This document shows, in pieces, positions 39,680-44,194 of a DNA stretch of 44,194 nucleotides. The translations under genes were made by a program, and so were the position numbers. Below the pieces are notes generated by a model. The model ran no database searches, was not told the origin of the DNA, and worked only from the letters and a program-made list of their open reading frames with translations. The first letter of the stretch is position 1; every line of letters starts with the position of its first letter. The stretch is from Saprospiraceae bacterium (lineage in GTDB: Bacteria; Bacteroidota; Bacteroidia; Chitinophagales; Saprospiraceae), in contig JAHDCJ010000002.1 in NCBI GenBank assembly GCA_020629935.1, positions 28,307 to 72,500 of the forward strand. The letters run 5' to 3'.

Positions 39680-40726
39680 ATGATTCCATTAAGCTTTAGT
39701 GATATAAAAGTGCATCGTTTGATTACACACCATGTAGGGAATAAACACAGAGAAGAATCTGTTTTTCTTTCAGAAACAATTACTGAAATTGAAGACGAAA
39801 CAATGGATTTTTTGCTTAAGTATTTTTTGCATCCGTTTAACTCAGAATTGTATTATCGCTTTATGCATACGGTAGACGTAGAGATGAACGATGTATTTTC
39901 ATTGACTAAAAAATTATTTGATTCGCCCAATGAGTTTGTGGAAATTTCACAACATCTAGCGCGATTGCTTTATGATTATTCTACACACCCTAGAATTGAA
40001 ATGGGTGAACTGAATGTCGTTTATTTTTCCAATATCGTTTTGGATGATGAAATCGTAGAAGCCATTGGTATATTTAAATCAGAAACTCAAGTTCCGTTTT
40101 TGAAAATGAATACCAAAGACAAAGCCTATCACATTGATCATGAATTTGGTTTTGAATTAAAAGGAATCGATAAAGCAGCTTTAATTTTTAATACCGAAAA
40201 TGAAGATGGATTTCGGGTTTTAATTAAAGATCATAAAAACAAAACAGAGGATGCACAATATTGGAAAGATGATTTCTTGAAATTGGAACATGTAAGTAAT
40301 GCCTTTTATCAAACAACCCAATTTTTAAATGTAGCTAAAGATTATTTGACGCATAAAATCTCAGAAGATTTTGCAGTAGAAAAAGCCGACCAAATTGATC
40401 TAATGAATAAGTCGGTTGGGTATTTTAAAAATAATGAATCCTTTAATAAAAATCAATTTGAACAAGAAGTCTTAGGTGATGATGAATTGATTGAATCGTT
40501 TCGAAATTTTGAGGAAGATTACAAAACTTCCAATAACGTAGCATTCAAAGAAGACTTTGAAATTTCTGGACAAGCAGTAAAAAAACAAGCAAAAGTTTTT
40601 AAAAGTGTATTGAAACTCGACAAGAACTTTCATATCTATATTCATGGAGATCGCAATTTGATTGAGCGAGGACAAGAAGAAGATGGAAGAAAGTTTTATA
40701 AAGTCTATTATGAAAATGAAGAGTAA
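39680..40726 (+). CDS. Nucleoid-associated protein, NdpA/YejK family
   Basis: 348-aa cytoplasmic protein of the 37-kDa nucleoid-associated family. The N-terminal IKVHRLITHHVGNKHREESVFLS, SQHLARLLYDYSTHPRIEMGELNVVYF, ETQVPFLKMNTKD and the late blocks VSNAFYQTTQFLNVAKDYL and FHIYIHGDRNLIERG match this family. E. coli YejK binds nucleoid DNA and interacts with topoisomerases, but the function in Bacteroidota is not known. It appears monocistronic and converges on the CvfB-like gene with a 16-bp gap. Confidence 0.85.
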   Translation: MIPLSFSDIKVHRLITHHVGNKHREESVFLSETITEIEDETMDFLLKYFLHPFNSELYYRFMHTVDVEMNDVFSLTKKLFDSPNEFVEISQHLARLLYDYSTHPRIEMGELNVVYFSNIVLDDEIVEAIGIFKSETQVPFLKMNTKDKAYHIDHEFGFELKGIDKAALIFNTENEDGFRVLIKDHKNKTEDAQYWKDDFLKLEHVSNAFYQTTQFLNVAKDYLTHKISEDFAVEKADQIDLMNKSVGYFKNNESFNKNQFEQEVLGDDELIESFRNFEEDYKTSNNVAFKEDFEISGQAVKKQAKVFKSVLKLDKNFHIYIHGDRNLIERGQEEDGRKFYKVYYENEE

Positions 40727-40742
40727 AGTAAGTACTCACGCA

Positions 40743-41597
40743 CTACTCTTCTTCTTCTAAATTTGCTAGACGAAAGCCATTAAATTCGAGGGTAACTATT
40801 TTATCTTTATAAAGCGAACCTAAAGATTTTTTAAATAATTTTTTACTCATTCCAAAAACACCTCTAATGTCGTCGGGTGTGCTTTTGTCGTGAAAAGGAA
40901 GAAAACCTCCGTGTTGTTTTAGAAGGTCTAATATCTTTTGAGCACCAGGAGCGATACTCTGATAGCCAATCGGATTAATACTCACATCAATTTTCCCGTC
41001 GGGGCGAAAAGGTTTAATATAACCTTCAAGTTTTTCACCAATTCCCATTCGATAAGGCACTTCGTTTTTATAAAGCAATCCGCTATATTCATTATTGATG
41101 ATTACTTGATATCCAATTTCGGTGATACCACTAACCAGAAGATTTACTTGATCTCCTTCTTGGATATTTTCATCATAAATAGATTTTAAATAGTATCTGA
41201 TTTTGGTAGTTCCTACTAATCTATCGGTTAAATCGTCAAGGTACATATAGACAATATAAAATCGATTTTCCTCCATGTCTACCGCCATGTTTTTAAAAGG
41301 AACGAGCAAATCTTTTTGTACGCCCCATTCTAAGAAAGCACCAAGTTTGGTCATTTGATTTACTTTCAAACAAGCAAATTGTCCGAGGGTTAAAAGCGGT
41401 TTGTCTGTCGTGGCAATTAAACGATCTTCGGAATCTCTATAGACAAAAACTCGAATAGTATCTCCTACCATTGCACCTTGAGGTACAAATTTATGTGGCA
41501 GTAATACATCCGTTTCTGAATCCTCTTCATGCAAGAATACACCGACATTGGTATCTCGGTCAATAGTGAGTTCTTGATATTTTCCTACGTAAATCAT
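40743..41597 (-). CDS. CvfB-like S1 RNA-binding protein
   Basis: 284-aa protein of the CvfB/YitL family, built from S1-like OB folds and a C-terminal winged helix. Recognisable blocks are YQELTIDRDTNVGVFL (first S1-like), LGQFACLKVNQMTKLGAFLEWGVQKDLLVPF (second S1), GDQVNLLVSGITEIGYQVIINNEYSGLLY (third S1), and the winged-helix HDKSTPDDIRGVFGMSKKLFKKSLG. S. aureus CvfB binds RNA and affects virulence gene expression; the role here is unknown. A TACCTTTG -7 motif and a 10-bp palindrome lie just upstream. Confidence 0.9.
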   Translation of the reverse strand: MIYVGKYQELTIDRDTNVGVFLHEEDSETDVLLPHKFVPQGAMVGDTIRVFVYRDSEDRLIATTDKPLLTLGQFACLKVNQMTKLGAFLEWGVQKDLLVPFKNMAVDMEENRFYIVYMYLDDLTDRLVGTTKIRYYLKSIYDENIQEGDQVNLLVSGITEIGYQVIINNEYSGLLYKNEVPYRMGIGEKLEGYIKPFRPDGKIDVSINPIGYQSIAPGAQKILDLLKQHGGFLPFHDKSTPDDIRGVFGMSKKLFKKSLGSLYKDKIVTLEFNGFRLANLEEEE

Positions 41598-41612
41598 GGC
41601 CTAAATTTTAAA

Positions 41613-41655
41613 CAAAGGTAAGAAAGTGCTAGCACAAAGTTTGAAATCGTTTCAA
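41613..41655. promoter_or_regulatory. Divergent promoter region with two small dyads
   Basis: CAAAGGTA at 41613-41620 (TACCTTTG on minus) is a -7 element for the CvfB-like gene. GTGCTAGCAC (41626-41635) and TTGAAA-TCG-TTTCAA (41641-41655) are perfect dyads in the 62-bp gap shared with the muramidase gene. Confidence 0.45.
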
Positions 41656-41659
41656 TGAA

Positions 41660-42724
41660 ATGAAAAAATCCTTAAATTTGAATATGTCAGAAAAAATAAA
41701 CATCAATACCGCAGATAAATCTACGCTTTGTTCTTTGAATGGAATAGGCCCTGCTTTAGCCAAAAAAGTGATTGCTTTTCGAAAAAAAAATGGTCGATTT
41801 AAAAAGACGTCGGATTTGAAAAAAGTGCCTGGAATGCCATCGGATATTCTTTCTGAAAATAGAGGGCGTGTGGTATTAACAAATAAGGAAGCTTCAAAGT
41901 CAAAAACAAAGAAGAAGTCTAAAAAGAAGCGCAAAAAAACAAAGACGGTAGAACAGGAAGTAAGAGAAGCAGCGGATGAAATTTTGACCAATTTGATACG
42001 GAAAGGCTTTGATTTTTTCGGAAGAAAAATAAAAAAGAAGCAATCAGCTAAACCGAAAGCGGTAATTATTCGTCGAGTGAAAAAAGAGAAAAAGAAAACT
42101 AATCCTATTGCAAAATTAAAGAAAAAATCATCTTCAACTTCTCGTTTATCTAATGATCAAATTATTTCTACGGCTAAAAAATTAAAAATTCGACCTGCGG
42201 CGTTGAAAGCAGTCATTGAAGTAGAATCAAGTGGTCAAGGCTTTTTGTCTAATGGAAACCCCAAAATTTTATTTGAAGGACATGTGTTTTGGCGATCCTT
42301 ACAAGCCCTTGGAATTTCACCGAGTAAATACCAAAAAGGAAATGAAGATATATTATATCGGAAGTGGACTAAACAACATTACATTGGTGGAGAAAAAGAA
42401 TATCAACGACTTGCACGCGCCATGAAAATTAATGAAGACGCTGCGTTGAATTCGGCCTCTTGGGGCATGTTTCAAATTATGGGCTTTAATTATAAAGCCG
42501 CAGGTTTTTCCTCTGTTACTGCTTTTGTTTCGGCGCAAAAAAAATCAGAAAAAGAACAACTACAAGCCTTCTTAAATTTTACAAAGAAAAAAGGATTGCT
42601 TCGGTATTTACGTTCTTGTAATTGGGAAGCATTTGCACGAGGATATAATGGCGCAGGATTTAAGAAAAACAAGTACGACACTAAAATGGAAAAGGCATTT
42701 AAGAAATATAAAAAAATAATGTAG
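41660..42724 (+). CDS. Helix-hairpin-helix / N-acetylmuramidase fusion protein
   Basis: 354-aa two-domain protein. Residues about 9-75 are a ComEA-like helix-hairpin-helix DNA-binding module (INTADKSTLCSLNGIGPALAKKVIAFRKK...DLKKVPGMP). Residues about 75-170 are an extremely Lys-rich linker. Residues about 175-354 match the phage-type N-acetylmuramidase family (DUF3380): IRPAALKAVIEVESSGQGF with the likely catalytic Glu in VES, PKILFEGHVFWRSL, NSASWGMFQIMGFNYKAAGF and WEAFARGYNGAGFKKNKYD. There is no signal peptide, so export would need lysis or a contractile or other secretion system. Two short genes follow on the same strand. Start is ATG 41660; ATG 41684 (MSEKININ) is also plausible. Confidence 0.88.
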   Translation: MKKSLNLNMSEKININTADKSTLCSLNGIGPALAKKVIAFRKKNGRFKKTSDLKKVPGMPSDILSENRGRVVLTNKEASKSKTKKKSKKKRKKTKTVEQEVREAADEILTNLIRKGFDFFGRKIKKKQSAKPKAVIIRRVKKEKKKTNPIAKLKKKSSSTSRLSNDQIISTAKKLKIRPAALKAVIEVESSGQGFLSNGNPKILFEGHVFWRSLQALGISPSKYQKGNEDILYRKWTKQHYIGGEKEYQRLARAMKINEDAALNSASWGMFQIMGFNYKAAGFSSVTAFVSAQKKSEKEQLQAFLNFTKKKGLLRYLRSCNWEAFARGYNGAGFKKNKYDTKMEKAFKKYKKIM

Positions 42725-42734
42725 TTTTAATCTT

Positions 42735-43079
42735 ATGAATTTAAAAGAAGTAGTTTTGTTCCATTCGGTTTCGCCAACGATTAAAATTGACATTAAAGCT
42801 TTTTTTTCTAATGAAGGAAATCTGGTAGTAGATGGATATGATCGTGGATCTTTTGTAAAGGAAACGATGGGCGATTGGGATTATGAATATAGTATTACTG
42901 TGGCGAAAGATGATCTTCCTCAATTGTTCGATTTGTTTAAACTATCAGAAAATAAACATCCCAAAGAGGCCTTATTGATTTACTTAGAAAAACATTATAG
43001 TGGCAATTACGCGTTCTCTAAAATTCGGGATTTTTTGAATGCAAAGGAAGTGAAGTACACCCATTTCCATTGGAGATAA
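42735..43079 (+). CDS. Small conserved protein of unknown function, possible immunity protein
   Basis: 114-aa soluble, acidic protein that starts 10 bp after the muramidase stop, so it is probably cotranscribed. Features are a beta-rich N-terminus (LVVDGYDRGSFVKETMGDWDYEYSITV) and a helical C-terminus (LIYLEKHYSGNYAFSKIRDFLNAKEVKYTHFHW). Small proteins with this YDxG...GDxDYEY and FRDFL-like pattern are, as far as I recall, common uncharacterised genes in many bacteria, some near toxin genes. There is no signal peptide. That argues against simple neutralisation of a periplasmic muramidase, so the immunity idea is only a hypothesis. Confidence 0.7.
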   Translation: MNLKEVVLFHSVSPTIKIDIKAFFSNEGNLVVDGYDRGSFVKETMGDWDYEYSITVAKDDLPQLFDLFKLSENKHPKEALLIYLEKHYSGNYAFSKIRDFLNAKEVKYTHFHWR

Positions 43080-43112
43080 AAGAGATACTATTTTGTTTTT
43101 TAACGAAAAAAA

Positions 43113-43895
43113 ATGATCATGATGAAACCCCAATATTATTTAGTACTCATTCTCTTTAGTTTATTTGCTTGTCAATCCCCAGAAAATCCAATAGAAGAAA
43201 ATCCAAAACCTAAGCCGCCAATAAGTCGAATTGATGCCGACTCAAATGGCGTGCAAGTCTTGCCTGTCAATGAACAACCCACTTCTTTTAGTCATCTGAA
43301 AACATTGCGTTTTGATTTGTCAACAGAGCCTGCGATTCATTTTGGGGCTGATGCTAAAATAGTAAATCAACGTTTAAAAGAGAGTTCAGAAGAAGCTTAT
43401 GATTTGATTAAGGTAAAAATAAATACAAAAGAGAAGCAGGTATTTTCAATTCATTTTTCTTGGGGACCGAGTGATGACCCGCAATATTTAATTTACAAAG
43501 AAGGAAAAGAAAAGGAAGCACCATTAGATGTTTTATATGGATATGAATTGTACATTCCTGGCAATGGATATTTGTATACCGCAGGGCATGTCAATTCTTT
43601 TTTTGACCTACGTCAAAAATATAAAGTAGAAAAAGACAGCATTCGCGAAATCCAACAACCGTATAAATATGTAGGAATAAAAACAGCCCTCAATAAACCT
43701 ATAACTTTGTTTGAAAGTATAGAATATAAAAATAAAATAGCAAGCTTACCTAAAGGAGCGCCCGTCGAAGTTTTAGTGTATCAAGAAGAAAATCACTTTT
43801 TGATAAAGACCTCTTTTGGATTGGTAGGCTGGTGGGAAATGGATCAACATCTTCGAAGTGAAATAATAAATGAATTATACTTTGCTGGAGATTAA
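43113..43895 (+). CDS. Lipoprotein with C-terminal SH3-like domain
   Basis: About 260-aa lipoprotein. The signal MMKPQYYLVLILFSLFAC ends in a Cys lipobox (LFAC) and is followed by a Pro/Lys-rich tether (NPIEENPKPKPPIS). The middle is beta-rich with no recognised domain. The last 70 residues (NKPITLFESIEYKNKIASLPKGAPVEVLVYQEENHFLIKTSFGLVGWWEM) look like a bacterial SH3 domain of the kind that binds cell wall or peptides. Three in-frame ATGs lie at the 5' end; ATG 43122 gives the most typical signal peptide. It lies 33 bp after the 114-aa gene on the same strand. As an envelope protein it is the better immunity or inhibitor candidate for the muramidase, though untested. Confidence 0.78.
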   Translation: MIMMKPQYYLVLILFSLFACQSPENPIEENPKPKPPISRIDADSNGVQVLPVNEQPTSFSHLKTLRFDLSTEPAIHFGADAKIVNQRLKESSEEAYDLIKVKINTKEKQVFSIHFSWGPSDDPQYLIYKEGKEKEAPLDVLYGYELYIPGNGYLYTAGHVNSFFDLRQKYKVEKDSIREIQQPYKYVGIKTALNKPITLFESIEYKNKIASLPKGAPVEVLVYQEENHFLIKTSFGLVGWWEMDQHLRSEIINELYFAGD

Positions 43896-43927
43896 TTTAA
43901 ACTAAAATAAGCGATTTAAATTCGGGC

Positions 43928-43954
43928 AAAAAAAAATGCCGGGAATCACCCGGC
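43928..43954 (-). terminator. Minus-strand intrinsic terminator with no annotated gene
   Basis: GCCGGG-5 nt-CCCGGC stem. On the minus strand it is followed by T9, a complete terminator; the + strand has no T run. No - strand gene ends here within the window. Confidence 0.7.
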
Positions 43955-44081
43955 AACCCAAATCTGATTGTTTAACCCAACTAAAATGTAACAATCATTA
44001 AATTTAATACAAGTTTACAATATTAAATTCATCCTTAAGACGGTGTCACAATATAAAGTCACTAAATGAAATGTTAAAATT
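43930..44081 (-). ncRNA. Possible small RNA on the minus strand
   Basis: A minus-strand -7 motif TATATTTG (44087-44094) would start a transcript near 44081 that ends at the T9 terminator at 43928, about 150 nt. It contains a second stem (GATTGTT / AACAATC) before the terminator. No ORF is seen. It is supported only by this arrangement. Confidence 0.3.
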
Positions 44082-44147
44082 TTGTTCAAATATATTGTTA
44101 ATCTGTAAGTTTTTGATTTTTAGTAATTTGTAGGTAAAAATAATTTT

Positions 44148-44194
44148 ATGAATAGAATAATTAATGTAGAAGAATTAAAAAAACAATTGGATTT
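44148..44194 (+). CDS. Start of a CDS cut by the window end
   Basis: An ATG at 44148 opens a frame reading MNRIINVEELKKQLD and running off the window end. Fifteen residues are too few to assign a family. It follows a 250-bp AT-rich gap. Confidence 0.4.
   Translation, partial: MNRIINVEELKKQLD

Noticed and set aside
41673-41680. TAAATTTG as a promoter for the muramidase gene
   Set aside because: It lies inside the coding region after the ATG at 41660 and would start transcription past both possible start codons.

Overview
The window comes from an AT-rich member of Bacteroidota. The evidence is three secreted proteins with type IX secretion (T9SS) C-terminal sorting domains, promoter cores of the Bacteroidota type (TAnnTTTG, once with TTTG 19 bp upstream), class II HMG-CoA reductase beside a type 2 IPP isomerase, and a Rho factor with a long disordered insertion. 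The protein styles suggest Saprospiria (Saprospiraceae or relatives), but that placement is inference. Almost all of the window is chromosomal housekeeping. No tRNA, rRNA, CRISPR array, transposase or integrase was seen.

Layout. 1-2010: 3' part of an M1 aminopeptidase. 2090-4214 (-): YugP-like membrane Zn-protease and serS. 4581-7312 (+): rho, then rpmH-rnpA-yidD. 7359-10843 (-): a VIT-domain T9SS protein and a CotH-kinase-like lipoprotein. 11339-14998 (+): C-terminal processing protease, tsaB and two tandem winged-helix regulators. 15048-16110 (-): lspA and a DksA/TraR-like gene. 16305-17480 (+): a Cys/Met-metabolism PLP enzyme, followed by a GC-richer structured intergenic element. 17760-21098 (-): isoprenoid operon fni-mvaA-GHMP kinase. 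21258-22687 (-): scpB and an RsuA/RluB-type pseudouridine synthase. 22903-27573: a secreted two-PDZ protein divergent from an RprXY-like two-component system. 27575-29002 (-): a large unknown helical protein. 29003-30027: a 1-kb gene-free stretch rich in perfect inverted repeats. 30028-33589 (+): a cohesin/dockerin-like T9SS protein and a sugar nucleotidyltransferase. 33600-37586 (-): TlpA-like thioredoxin, OxyR and a secreted alpha/beta hydrolase. 37676-41597: an SDR, a tyrosinase-family protein, a nucleoid-associated protein and a CvfB-like S1 protein. 41660-43895 (+): a helix-hairpin-helix/N-acetylmuramidase fusion, a 114-aa protein and an SH3-like lipoprotein.

Most unusual parts: (i) the muramidase fusion carrying a ComEA-like DNA-binding motif and a very basic linker, followed by two small genes that could be immunity or accessory genes; (ii) three GTTAA repeats at 10-11 bp spacing between the PDZ gene and the two-component genes, in the place where a -33 element would be expected; (iii) a 33-bp perfect inverted repeat upstream of the second ArsR-like regulator; (iv) the palindrome-rich 29.0-30.0 kb gap with terminator structures that belong to no annotated gene; (v) a tyrosinase-family protein without the expected second CuA histidine. 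All functional statements come from motif reading by eye. No database search was run.
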